DNA from: Caballeronia novacaledonica
Lineage (GTDB): Bacteria; Pseudomonadota; Gammaproteobacteria; Burkholderiales; Burkholderiaceae
Reading direction: 5' to 3'
NCBI RefSeq assembly: GCF_900258035.1
Contig: NZ_OGTP01000014.1
Coordinates: 102,419 to 166,418 of the forward strand
DNA: 64,000 nucleotides
A model generated the notes under the pieces. The model was not told the DNA's origin. It made no database searches and saw only the letters and a list, made by a program, of their open reading frames with translations. Shown in pieces: positions 1-7,710 of the stretch; the first letter of the stretch is position 1; the number at the start of each line of letters is the position of its first letter. Position numbers and translations under genes: made by a program.

Positions 1-381
1 ACGCCTGACGAGCTGAAGCAGAAGGGCGCGAATTTTCTCGATGCCGAGATCACGCAGCGCGTCCAGAGCGCGCCACAACGTTGGGCGATGGTCGTCACCG
101 TCGCGAATCCCGGCGATCCCACCGCCGATCCGAGCAAGGCGTGGCCCGAAGACCGGCACACGGTCGAAGTGGGCACGCTCGTCGTCAAGGCGATCGAACC
201 CGAGCCGGACGGCCCATGCCGCGATCTCAACTTCGATCCGACCGTGCTGCCATCCGGCATGCGCGTATCCGACGATCCCTTCCCCGCCGCGCGCTCGGCC
301 GCGTACTCCGTGTCGTTCAATCGACGCACCGCCGAGGACAAGGACTATCCGCGCACGGCAGCGCAAGGAGCCAAGCAATGA
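1..381 (+). CDS. Catalase-family peroxidase, C-terminal part (5' truncated)
   Basis: The reading frame is open from the first base and ends at 381, so only the last 126 residues are in the window. The segment contains DDPFPAARSAAYSVSFNRR and FLDAEITQRV, patterns typical of the C-terminal region of SrpA-like catalase-related peroxidases. These are heme proteins that decompose hydroperoxides, often in the periplasm. The heme-binding and catalytic His region would lie upstream of the window, so activity cannot be judged. The stop codon overlaps the start of the following cytochrome b561 gene (ATGA), which fits the common peroxidase plus b561 pairing. Confidence 0.8.
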   Translation, partial: TPDELKQKGANFLDAEITQRVQSAPQRWAMVVTVANPGDPTADPSKAWPEDRHTVEVGTLVVKAIEPEPDGPCRDLNFDPTVLPSGMRVSDDPFPAARSAAYSVSFNRRTAEDKDYPRTAAQGAKQ

Positions 382-911
382 ACGCGATCAACGAGCGGTT
401 CTCGCCGCTGCAGCGCGCCCTGCACTGGATCATGGCGATATGCATTCTCGCGATGCTGTTCATCGGCGTCGGCATGGTGTCGACGGTGAAGCCGGACTAT
501 CTGACACTCGTGTCCATCCACAAGCCGCTCGGTATCGCGATACTCGTGCTGGCGCTGATTCGCCTCGCGGTGCGAATCGCGCGCGGTGCGCCGCCGCTGC
601 CCGCGAACATGCCCGAGCCGATGAAACTTGCCGCGCATCTGTCGCACTATGCGTTCTATGCGCTAATGATCGCGTTGCCGCTGCTCGGCTATGGGATGCT
701 GTCCGCTGCGGATTATCCCGTCGTGATATGCGGCTTTCACTTGCCGTCGCTTCTGCCGCATAGCAATGCGTTGCACACGCTGTTATGGAATGCGCATCGC
801 TTTCTTGCGCTGTGCTTCTTCGCGTTGATCGTCGTGCATCTCGCGGCCGCGCTGTTTCATGCGCTCGTGCGGCGCGACGGCGTGTTCCATGCGATGGCGC
901 CGTGGAAGTAA
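378..911 (+). CDS. Cytochrome b561 family membrane protein
   Basis: A 177-residue protein with four hydrophobic segments and the expected membrane histidines: QRALHW near the N-terminus, HLSHYAF in the middle, and NAHRF followed by IVVHLAAALFH at the end. The family carries two b-type hemes and passes electrons across the inner membrane. The start was chosen at 378 because it overlaps the peroxidase stop as ATGA and gives the canonical N-terminus MNAINERFSPLQRALHW; a longer upstream reading in this frame is antisense-like noise. The pairing suggests it supplies electrons to the upstream periplasmic peroxidase. Confidence 0.9.
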   Translation: MNAINERFSPLQRALHWIMAICILAMLFIGVGMVSTVKPDYLTLVSIHKPLGIAILVLALIRLAVRIARGAPPLPANMPEPMKLAAHLSHYAFYALMIALPLLGYGMLSAADYPVVICGFHLPSLLPHSNALHTLLWNAHRFLALCFFALIVVHLAAALFHALVRRDGVFHAMAPWK

Positions 912-921
912 GCACGCACAT

Positions 922-2439
922 TCAAGGGCGCCGCTGCTGCACGACCTGAGCCAGCGCCCGCACGCCCGGATCGATCAGTTCCGCGCGTATCGCTGAAAAG
1001 CCCATGCGAAAGCATCGCTGGCCATCGGCGGGATCGGCGAAGAAGACGCTGCCCGGCTCGATCAGCACGCCGAGCGCCTGCGCGTCTTTCGCGAGGCGCG
1101 TCGCGTCGAGCCACGGCGGACCTTCGACCCAGCACGATGCGCCGCCCGTCACCTTCGACGCACGCAACTCCGGCAGATGCGTAGCGAGCGCATCCATCAG
1201 CACTTCGGCGCGTTCCTTGTAGACGCGCCCGAGCTTGCGCAATAGCGTGTCGTGGTGACCGAGCGCGAGAAAGGTCGCGAATGCGCGCTGAATGTACGCG
1301 GCCGGATGCCGGATCATCAACCGGCGCAGCGCGCGCAATTCGCGTATCAACGTGCGCGGCGCGACGATATACCCGAGCCGCAGCCCCGGCGCGAGCGTCT
1401 TCGACAACGAACCGATATACACGACACGTTCCGCCGTATCGAGGCTCTTCAACGCCGGATGCGGCGTGCCGGAAAACGTGTTCTCGCTTTCGTAGTCATC
1501 TTCGATGACGATGAAGTCATGCTTCACCGACAGATCCAGCAGCCTGCGCCGCCGCTCGATCGGCATCGTCACGGTCGTCGGGCATTGATGGCTCGGCGTG
1601 ACATACACGTAGTCGCACTGGGCGATCACGCTTTCATCGTCGATGACGGCGCCGTCTTCATCGACTTCCAGCGGCACGATCTGCGCGTTGTGATGCTGAA
1701 AGATGTTGCGCGCGTCGGGATAGCCGGGGTTCTCCATGCCGACCTTCGCCTGCGCTCCGCACAGGAGATCGCCGATCAGATAAAGCGCCTGCTGACAGCC
1801 GTTCGTGACGACGATCTCTTCGGGCATCGCGAACACGCCGCGACGCGGCAGAACGCGCGTGCGAATCTGTTCGACGAGCGTTTCGTCGTCGCGCTCGATC
1901 AGATCGGGCGCCCAGTTGCGTATCTCCATCACCGATAAACCGTGCATGCAGCTCTCGCGCCAGTCGCTCGTCGGGAACAGCTCGGTGTCGAATTGCCCGT
2001 AAATGAAGGGATATTCGTAGGTCTGCCAGTTCGACGGCTTGACGATGTTGCGCTGATTCGAAGGCGCATGCCGGATGCGCGCGCTCCAGTCGGGATGACC
2101 TTGCTGCGTCTCGATGGCCGTCGTATCCGCGACGCCCGTCGCGGTGAAGCCGCGCTGCAATTCGTCCGTCGCCGGATTCACGAAGTGGCCGCTGCGTTCG
2201 CGCGACACGAGATAGCCTTCCTCCACGAGCTGCTGGTAGGCGAGCACGACGGTATTGCGCGACACGTTGAGCTGATCGGCGAGTTCGCGGCTCGACGGCA
2301 ACGCGGAATCGGGCGCGATATGGCCGCTCAGGATCGCATTGACGATCATCTGACGGATCTGGTTCTGCAGGCTCATCCCCGAGACCCGCGAACGTTCGAA
2401 TAGCTGCGCCCAAAGCGTGGCGGCCGGGCGGGTGGGCAT
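922..2439 (-). CDS. MocR-family regulator (GntR HTH plus aminotransferase-like domain), TauR-like
   Basis: A 505-residue protein with a winged helix-turn-helix at about residues 24-88 (PSSRELADQLNVSRNTVVLA) and a fold-type I aminotransferase-like domain to the C-terminus. The likely PLP lysine is Lys347 in IGSLSKTLAPGLRLGY. MocR proteins sense amino compounds through PLP. TauR, the activator of taurine catabolism in alphaproteobacteria, belongs to this group. Xsc, TauXY-like genes and a permease lie in this window, which favours a TauR role. That role is inferred. A copy of a TCTGGT-type motif shared with the tauY/symporter promoter lies 19 bp upstream of its start. Alternative: a regulator of another amine. 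Confidence 0.85.
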   Translation of the reverse strand: MPTRPAATLWAQLFERSRVSGMSLQNQIRQMIVNAILSGHIAPDSALPSSRELADQLNVSRNTVVLAYQQLVEEGYLVSRERSGHFVNPATDELQRGFTATGVADTTAIETQQGHPDWSARIRHAPSNQRNIVKPSNWQTYEYPFIYGQFDTELFPTSDWRESCMHGLSVMEIRNWAPDLIERDDETLVEQIRTRVLPRRGVFAMPEEIVVTNGCQQALYLIGDLLCGAQAKVGMENPGYPDARNIFQHHNAQIVPLEVDEDGAVIDDESVIAQCDYVYVTPSHQCPTTVTMPIERRRRLLDLSVKHDFIVIEDDYESENTFSGTPHPALKSLDTAERVVYIGSLSKTLAPGLRLGYIVAPRTLIRELRALRRLMIRHPAAYIQRAFATFLALGHHDTLLRKLGRVYKERAEVLMDALATHLPELRASKVTGGASCWVEGPPWLDATRLAKDAQALGVLIEPGSVFFADPADGQRCFRMGFSAIRAELIDPGVRALAQVVQQRRP

Positions 2440-2457
2440 GCATGTCTCCTGCGAAAT

Positions 2458-2470
2458 GTTCTGGTGATAT
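2458..2470 (-). promoter_or_regulatory. Candidate MocR/TauR-like operator, autoregulatory
   Basis: GTTCTGGTGATAT reads on the plus strand 19 bp upstream of the mocR start. It matches two copies in the symporter/tauY intergenic region (18577-18587 and 18603-18613, read on the minus strand) at TCTGGT-NN-TA-Y. As I remember it, the R. capsulatus TauR site CTGGACTTAA shares the CTGG-NNN-TA skeleton. A perfect 12-bp palindrome ATATCCGGATAT follows directly at 2467-2478. The function is inferred from the shared motif only. Confidence 0.45.
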
Positions 2471-2510
2471 CCGGATATTACGTGCGGCTTGCACGGCTTG
2501 CCAGTGCAAC

Positions 2511-2544
2511 AAAAAACCGCTGCGCCGATCGTGCGGCGCAGCGG
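2511..2544 (-). terminator. Rho-independent terminator upstream of mocR, on the minus strand
   Basis: Perfect 11-bp arms CCGCTGCGCCG and CGGCGCAGCGG with a 6-nt loop (2517-2544), followed on the minus strand by six T (2511-2516). It lies 24 bp after the stop of the MHS transporter gene, so it ends the isethionate-type transcription unit before mocR. Confidence 0.9.
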
Positions 2545-2568
2545 CTGTCGATGTCCCTGCGCGAACCA

Positions 2569-3882
2569 TCAACCCACGGAAAACGCCATCTCGCGCCGCT
2601 GCCGCAATCCGACCCACGCCGCCGACAGCGCGCTGATGACGCCCGCCGCGAGGCAGTATCCCGCGATCATCCACGGATCGCCGCCGTTACGCTGCAAGAG
2701 CCATGTCGCGACGATCGGGCTGATGCCGCTCGCGAAGATGCCCGAGAACTGATACACGAACGATATGCCCGAATAACGCACCTTCGCATCGAAGAGTTCG
2801 GAGAAGAGCGCGGCTTCGGGACCATAGATTGACGCATACACCACGCCCAGCGGAATCACGACCGCGAGCCACGCGAGCATCGTGTTGCCGCCGCTGTTCT
2901 TCATGAGCCAGAAGCCGAAGAATGCGGAGAGTCCCGTCGCGAGCGATCCCCAGAAGTAAATGCGCGCACGTCCGATGCGATCCGACAGCCGCCCGAAGAA
3001 TGGAATCGTGAAGATCATCACGAACGCGGCGACCATCACGCCGAGCAGCGCATCGGTGCGTTGCAGATGCAATGTGCCCGTGAGATACGAAATCGAGAAC
3101 ACGCCGAACACGTTGAAAAACACGCCGTCGATGAAACGCGCGCCCATGCCCGCGATCGTGTTGCCGGGATACTTCGAGATCACATCGACGATCGGCATGC
3201 GCGCTTCGCTGCCCGTCTTCTGAATGCGCGCGAATTCCGGCGTTTCCATCACGTTCAAACGGATATACATGCCGATGACCACGAGCGCGAACGACAGGAA
3301 GAACGCGACGCGCCAGCCCCACGCGAGGAACTGCGCATCGGTGAGCGTAAGCGAGAGTCCCGCGACGACACCCGACGACAAACACAGGCCGAGCGCAAGA
3401 CCGATCTGCGGAATGCTCGCGTAGAAGCCGCGCTTGTTCTCGGGCGCGTATTCGAACGCCATCAGCACCGCGCCGCCCCATTCGCCGCCAAGACCGATGC
3501 CTTGCAGCACGCGCAGGAACAGCAGCAGCGAGGGCGCCCAGACACCGATCTGCGCATAGGTGGGCACCATGCCGATCAGCACCGTCGCGACGCCCATGAT
3601 CGTGAGCGTCATCACGAGCATGCTTTTTCTGCCGACGCGATCGCCGAAATGGCCGAAGATCACGCCGCCCAAAGGCCGGCTGAGAAAGCCGACGGCGAAG
3701 GTGCCGTAGGCGAGCATCGTCGAGATGAGCGGATCGCCGCTCGGGAAATACAGCTTGTTGAAGACGATGCCGGCGACCACGCCGTATAGAAAGAAGTCGT
3801 ACCACTCGATCGTCGCGCCTATCAGACTGGCGACGACGACTTTCCTCATCTGTTTGCCATCGGTTCGGGGCAATGCGTTCAT
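2569..3882 (-). CDS. MHS-family MFS transporter, candidate isethionate importer (IseU-like)
   Basis: A 437-residue, 12-segment major facilitator of the metabolite:H+ symporter type. The family hallmarks are EWYDFFLYG in segment 1, GHFGDRVGRKS in the first cytoplasmic loop and GLGGEWGGA in segment 4. The start at 3882 was chosen over an in-frame ATG at 3936 because GGAG lies 7 nt upstream and the protein then begins MNALPRTDGKQMRK like its relatives. It follows the GMC dehydrogenase gene by 34 bp on the same strand and ends in a strong terminator. Co-location with the dehydrogenase, IclR, pta and xsc suggests uptake of isethionate or a similar sulfonate. The substrate is inferred; such carriers also take up dicarboxylates and shikimate. 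Confidence 0.85.
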   Translation of the reverse strand: MNALPRTDGKQMRKVVVASLIGATIEWYDFFLYGVVAGIVFNKLYFPSGDPLISTMLAYGTFAVGFLSRPLGGVIFGHFGDRVGRKSMLVMTLTIMGVATVLIGMVPTYAQIGVWAPSLLLFLRVLQGIGLGGEWGGAVLMAFEYAPENKRGFYASIPQIGLALGLCLSSGVVAGLSLTLTDAQFLAWGWRVAFFLSFALVVIGMYIRLNVMETPEFARIQKTGSEARMPIVDVISKYPGNTIAGMGARFIDGVFFNVFGVFSISYLTGTLHLQRTDALLGVMVAAFVMIFTIPFFGRLSDRIGRARIYFWGSLATGLSAFFGFWLMKNSGGNTMLAWLAVVIPLGVVYASIYGPEAALFSELFDAKVRYSGISFVYQFSGIFASGISPIVATWLLQRNGGDPWMIAGYCLAAGVISALSAAWVGLRQRREMAFSVG

Positions 3883-3916
3883 GGTTGTCTCCGTGATGTG
3901 TGTGCGAGACTTGTGT

Positions 3917-5590
3917 TCAGTCTCTTTGGCCTGCATGGGCCATGGGCTTTTTCACAACGACTTCGGGTACGTCTTCCACGCGCGTGACGTGTTGATAGCG
4001 CCGGTCTTCGAGAATCATGTCGGCGGCTTTCTCCGCGATCATGATGACCGGAGCGTTCGTGTTGCCCGATACCAGTTCCGGCATGATCGACGCATCGACC
4101 ACGCGCAGGCGTCCGATGCCGCGCAGCTTCAGCCGCTCGTCGACGACCGCGAGTGCGTCGTTGCCCATCTTGCACGTGCCTGCCGGGTGATAGATCGACT
4201 GACTGAACTTGCGCGCGACGTCGAGCAGTTCGGCATCGGACTGATACTGCGAGCCGGGAATGAACTCCGACACGATATGCTTCGCGAGCGACGGCGCAGC
4301 GGCGATGCGGCGCGCCACCTTGATACCGCCGATCACAACGGGATGATCGCGTTCGTCGGAGAGATAGTTCGCGTGAATCGCCGGATAGCGCAGCGGATCG
4401 TTCGAGCGAATTTCGACGCTGCCGCGGCTATACGGCCGCAACTGACATACCGACGACGTGAACGCCGAGAACGGATGCGCGCCCTGGCCGGGCTTGTCGG
4501 CGGAAAGTGGTTGCATGTGAAACTGGATGTCGGGACGCACGACATCCGGCGACGAGCGCGTGAAGATCGCGACCTGACTCGCCGCGAGCGTGAGCGGCCC
4601 GGTGCGCGACAGCGCGTATTGCAGCCCGATCAGCGCCTTCTTCAAGGGATTGTTCACCTCGTCGTTGAGCGTGCGCTCGCGCGTCTTGAAGACGAGCCGC
4701 ACTTGCAGATGATCCTGCAGATTCCGCCCGACACCCGGCAACTCGTGCCGGACCTGCACGCCCGCGTTGCGCAATACGTTCGCGGGACCGACACCCGAGT
4801 TCTGCAGAATCTGCGGCGAGCCGATCGCACCCGCCGCGAGAATCACTTCGACGCGCGCACGAACCGTCTTCACGACGCCCTCATGCACGTACTCGATGCC
4901 CGTCGCTTCCTTGCCGTTGAAGAGCACCTTGCGGGTCTGCGCACGCGTCTCGACGATGAGATTGCGGCGATCGCGCACCGGCTTGAGAAAGCCTTTCGCG
5001 GTGCTCCAGCGAAGCCCCTTATAAGCGGTCTGCTGAAAATAGCCGACGCCTTCCTGCTTCGCGCCGTTGTAGTCCGCGTTGAACGGGATGCCGGTCTCCT
5101 GCGCCGCCGCGATGAAATGATCCGCGATCGGCCGGCGCAAGCGCAAATCCGATACCTTCAAAGGCCCGCCTGCGCCGTGATATTCGCTCGCGCCATGCTC
5201 CTGATCTTCGGACTTTTTGAAGTAGGGCAGCACGTCCCTGAAACTCCATCCCGCATTGCCGAGTTCGGCCCAGCGGTCGTAGTCCTCGCGCTGGCCGCGC
5301 ACGTAGAGCAGCCCGTTGAGCGAACTGGAACCGCCGAGCACCTTGCCGCGCGGCCAGTCGATGCTGCGTCCGGCCACGGCATCGTCCGCTTCCGTGCGAT
5401 AGCACCAGTCGAGTTCGGGATCGTGCATCGTCTTGAAGTAGCCGACGGGGATATGAATCCACGGGCTCGTGTCGGGGCCGCCCGCTTCGAGCAGCAACAC
5501 GACATTGGACGGATCGGCGCTCAGACGGTTGGCCAGCACGCAACCCGCTGAGCCCGCGCCGACGATGACGTAATCGACTTCCTGCTGCAT
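3917..5590 (-). CDS. GMC-family FAD dehydrogenase, candidate isethionate dehydrogenase (IseJ-like)
   Basis: A 557-residue choline-dehydrogenase-like flavoprotein. It has an N-terminal dinucleotide fold (YVIVGAGSAGCVLANRLS), the GMC signature RGKVLGGSSSLNGLLYVRG, and the C-terminal catalytic His (YHPAGTCKMG) and Asn (SGNTNAPV). The start at 5590 has AGGAG 9 nt upstream. The GMC-type enzyme IseJ oxidises isethionate to sulfoacetaldehyde. Here the gene lies in a run with an MHS importer, an IclR regulator, pta and xsc, which consumes sulfoacetaldehyde, so that reaction is the best guess. Choline or another alcohol is the main alternative, but no betaine aldehyde dehydrogenase is adjacent. An IclR-type operator candidate sits 28 bp upstream of the start. 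Confidence 0.85.
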   Translation of the reverse strand: MQQEVDYVIVGAGSAGCVLANRLSADPSNVVLLLEAGGPDTSPWIHIPVGYFKTMHDPELDWCYRTEADDAVAGRSIDWPRGKVLGGSSSLNGLLYVRGQREDYDRWAELGNAGWSFRDVLPYFKKSEDQEHGASEYHGAGGPLKVSDLRLRRPIADHFIAAAQETGIPFNADYNGAKQEGVGYFQQTAYKGLRWSTAKGFLKPVRDRRNLIVETRAQTRKVLFNGKEATGIEYVHEGVVKTVRARVEVILAAGAIGSPQILQNSGVGPANVLRNAGVQVRHELPGVGRNLQDHLQVRLVFKTRERTLNDEVNNPLKKALIGLQYALSRTGPLTLAASQVAIFTRSSPDVVRPDIQFHMQPLSADKPGQGAHPFSAFTSSVCQLRPYSRGSVEIRSNDPLRYPAIHANYLSDERDHPVVIGGIKVARRIAAAPSLAKHIVSEFIPGSQYQSDAELLDVARKFSQSIYHPAGTCKMGNDALAVVDERLKLRGIGRLRVVDASIMPELVSGNTNAPVIMIAEKAADMILEDRRYQHVTRVEDVPEVVVKKPMAHAGQRD

Positions 5591-5617
5591 GACACCTGTC
5601 TCCTGAAGTCTTCTTTT

Positions 5618-5632
5618 GGAACGAATCGTTTC
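5618..5632 (-). promoter_or_regulatory. Candidate IclR operator upstream of the GMC dehydrogenase gene
   Basis: GGAAC-GAATC-GTTTC, a 15-bp near-palindrome 28 bp upstream of the start. The same GGAAC-N5-GTTYC layout recurs before xsc (9581), before the middle iclR (10618) and, less perfectly, at 10682 and 11565. On the minus strand a TTGAAC candidate -35 (5643-5648) puts the site near the -10 region, which would suit a repressor. Confidence 0.5.
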
Positions 5633-5799
5633 GTTTGCGTTTCGTTCAATGTGGAAGAAGCGGGCAAGGAAGCCAAGAGAAAAGCGCGGAAGCTCGCGAA
5701 AGTGAAACGGAAAATGCGAAATCCGATTCAGAAGTGCGCAGGGGATTCGGGTTGTCCCTGATATTGATTCGCTATCCGAAATATCGATGCTGCGGCGCG

Positions 5800-6633
5800 T
5801 CAGAAAGTGGCCGTGAGATCGGCGGCGGCTTCCTGAAGACGCGGCACGAAGGTCAGCGCGCGCGACAGCGCCATGCGCGACACCGGCCCATGCACGGCGA
5901 TGGCCGCGATGCATTTGCCGCGCGAATCGAAGACCGGCACGGCGACGCACGCGATGCCCAGCACGAACTCTTCGTTATCGACGGCGATGCCTTTGTGCGC
6001 GATGCGATCCAGTTCCGCTTCGAGCAGGTGCGGATCGTCGAGGGTATTGGGCGTGAAGCGTTCGAGCCGCATCGCGCGGATGAGCGCGGCGCGTTCGTCG
6101 CGCGGCATCGTCGAAAGAAGCAGCTTGCCGCTCGCGCTGCAATGCGCGGGCACGTGCGAGCCGGGCTTGAGTTCGAGCCGCAGCGCCCACGGCGATTCGC
6201 AGCGGTCGAGATAGAGCACCTGCGTGTCGTGCAGCGTGCTCAGGTTGCAGGTCTCGCCGAGATCGGCGACGAGGCGCTCCAGAATTGCGTGGCGCTGACG
6301 CCTCGCGCCGCTGTGCATCATCACGTCGACGCCCAGCCGTTCGAGACGCGGGCCGATCACGTATGCATTCTTCTGGCCCGGCTCTCGCGCGACGAAGCCG
6401 CCCGCTTCGAGCGATTGCAACATGCGATGCAACGACGCCTTCGGCTGCCCGATGATGTTCGCGAGTTCCGCGAGCGACAGCGCGCCCTTCGCCGCGACGA
6501 GATGTTCGAGCACGCTGAACGCGCGCAGTGTAGGCGTTTCCGCGCGCGCGGCGTTGTCGATGAGCGCTGCGCTTTCCGTCGATTCAGATTGAACGAACGT
6601 TTCGGTATCGGCTCGCGTATCCATGATGCGCAC
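5800..6633 (-). CDS. IclR-family regulator linked to pta/xsc and the isethionate-type genes
   Basis: A 277-residue IclR protein with an N-terminal winged HTH (LSLAELANIIGQPKASLHRM) and the C-terminal effector domain (GETCNLSTLH, HCSASGKLLLS, DNEEFVLGI). Its start directly abuts the pta stop, so the two are probably co-transcribed, and the GMC dehydrogenase gene follows. By eye it is about two-thirds identical to the IclR at 10725-11477, suggesting duplication. Co-location suggests control of isethionate, taurine or xsc genes (IseR-like). An alternative start at 6624 would remove three residues. Confidence 0.9.
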   Translation of the reverse strand: MRIMDTRADTETFVQSESTESAALIDNAARAETPTLRAFSVLEHLVAAKGALSLAELANIIGQPKASLHRMLQSLEAGGFVAREPGQKNAYVIGPRLERLGVDVMMHSGARRQRHAILERLVADLGETCNLSTLHDTQVLYLDRCESPWALRLELKPGSHVPAHCSASGKLLLSTMPRDERAALIRAMRLERFTPNTLDDPHLLEAELDRIAHKGIAVDNEEFVLGIACVAVPVFDSRGKCIAAIAVHGPVSRMALSRALTFVPRLQEAAADLTATF

Positions 6634-7647
6634 TCACGTCGTCTGATGCCGCGCGGCCTGCGCCTGCACGCAGGTCACGGCGATCACGTGATAGATATCG
6701 TCGGCGCTGCAGCCGCGCGACAGATCGTTGGCCGGCTTCGCGAGCCCTTGCAGCAAGGGGCCGATTGCCTTTGCGCCGCCGATGCGCTCCGCGAGCTTGT
6801 AGCCGATGTTGCCCGCTTCGAGACTCGGGAAGATCAGCGTGTTGGCATGACCTTCGATCTGCGAGTGATGCACCTTGCGCATCGCGATTTCCGCGACGAT
6901 CGCGGCATCGAGCTGCACGTCGCCGTCGATGGCGAGGCCGGGGCGCGCTTCCTTCACGCGCCGCGTCGCGTCGATCACCTTGTCGACGGCCGCATGATGC
7001 GCGCTGCCGCTCGTCGAGAACGACAGCATCGCTACACGCGCATCTTCCATCAGCAGGCTGCGCGCGCTGTCGGCGGCGGCCATCGCGATTTCGGCGAGCT
7101 GCTCCGCATTCGGCTCGACGACGAGCGCACAATCGGAAAAGATGAGGCCGCCTTTCATCGTATGAAAAGGCTCGCACAGCATCATGAGAAAGAAGCTCGA
7201 AACGAGCTTGAACGACGGCCGCACGCCGATGATCTGTATCGCGTTGCGCACGACATCCGCCGTCGTGTTGACCGCGCCGGACACGGACCCGTCCGCTTCG
7301 CCCGTGCGCACCATGAGGTTCGCGAAGCACAGCGGATCGAGCACGGCGGCGCGCGCCTGATCGGGCGTCATGCCTTTCTTTTCGCGCAGCGTGAAAAGCG
7401 CCTGCGCAAAGCGTTCGCTGAGCGGCGAATGAGCAGGATCGATCACGTCGATGCCTTCGAGATCGATGCCCGCGCCGTCCGCGACCTGATACGCGCGCGC
7501 TCGTGCGCCCACGAGCACGATGCGCGCGATGCCTTCCTTGTGCGCGCGTTCCGCCGCCTGAAGCACGCGCGTGTCTTCGGCTTCGGAGAGGACGATGCGC
7601 ATCGGCAGGTCGCGAGCCTGATCGATGATGCGATGCATGGCTTTCAT
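6634..7647 (-). CDS. pta: Phosphate acetyltransferase, short form
   Basis: A 337-residue protein comprising only the phosphate acetyl/butaryl transferase domain (MVRTGEADGSVSGAVNTTAD, PSLEAGNIGYK), without the long N-terminal DRTGG-type extension. It converts acetyl phosphate plus CoA to acetyl-CoA plus phosphate. Short Pta proteins next to xsc are characteristic of sulfonate degraders, where they recover the acetyl phosphate made by Xsc. It lies 63 bp downstream of xsc, separated by a terminator-like hairpin, and abuts the iclR start. No acetate kinase gene is adjacent, so the carbon is probably meant for assimilation. Confidence 0.93.
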   Translation of the reverse strand: MKAMHRIIDQARDLPMRIVLSEAEDTRVLQAAERAHKEGIARIVLVGARARAYQVADGAGIDLEGIDVIDPAHSPLSERFAQALFTLREKKGMTPDQARAAVLDPLCFANLMVRTGEADGSVSGAVNTTADVVRNAIQIIGVRPSFKLVSSFFLMMLCEPFHTMKGGLIFSDCALVVEPNAEQLAEIAMAAADSARSLLMEDARVAMLSFSTSGSAHHAAVDKVIDATRRVKEARPGLAIDGDVQLDAAIVAEIAMRKVHHSQIEGHANTLIFPSLEAGNIGYKLAERIGGAKAIGPLLQGLAKPANDLSRGCSADDIYHVIAVTCVQAQAARHQTT

Positions 7648-7670
7648 GACGGGCTCACTGTCGTTGTTAT

Positions 7671-7700
7671 GAAAACGCCGCTCCGGGCGCGGAGCGGCGT
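7671..7700 (-). terminator. Intrinsic terminator or attenuator between xsc and pta
   Basis: Perfect 10-bp arms ACGCCGCTCC and GGAGCGGCGT around a 6-nt loop (7675-7700), followed on the minus strand by TTTT. It falls between the xsc stop and the pta start of an otherwise collinear unit. The T tract is short, so partial read-through is plausible, giving more xsc than pta message. Confidence 0.75.
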
Positions 7701-7710
7701 GACGCCGGAC

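Noticed and set aside
378..911. Cytochrome b561 considered as part of a sulfite dehydrogenase
   Set aside because: It is coupled to a catalase-family peroxidase and is not adjacent to a molybdopterin enzyme gene.
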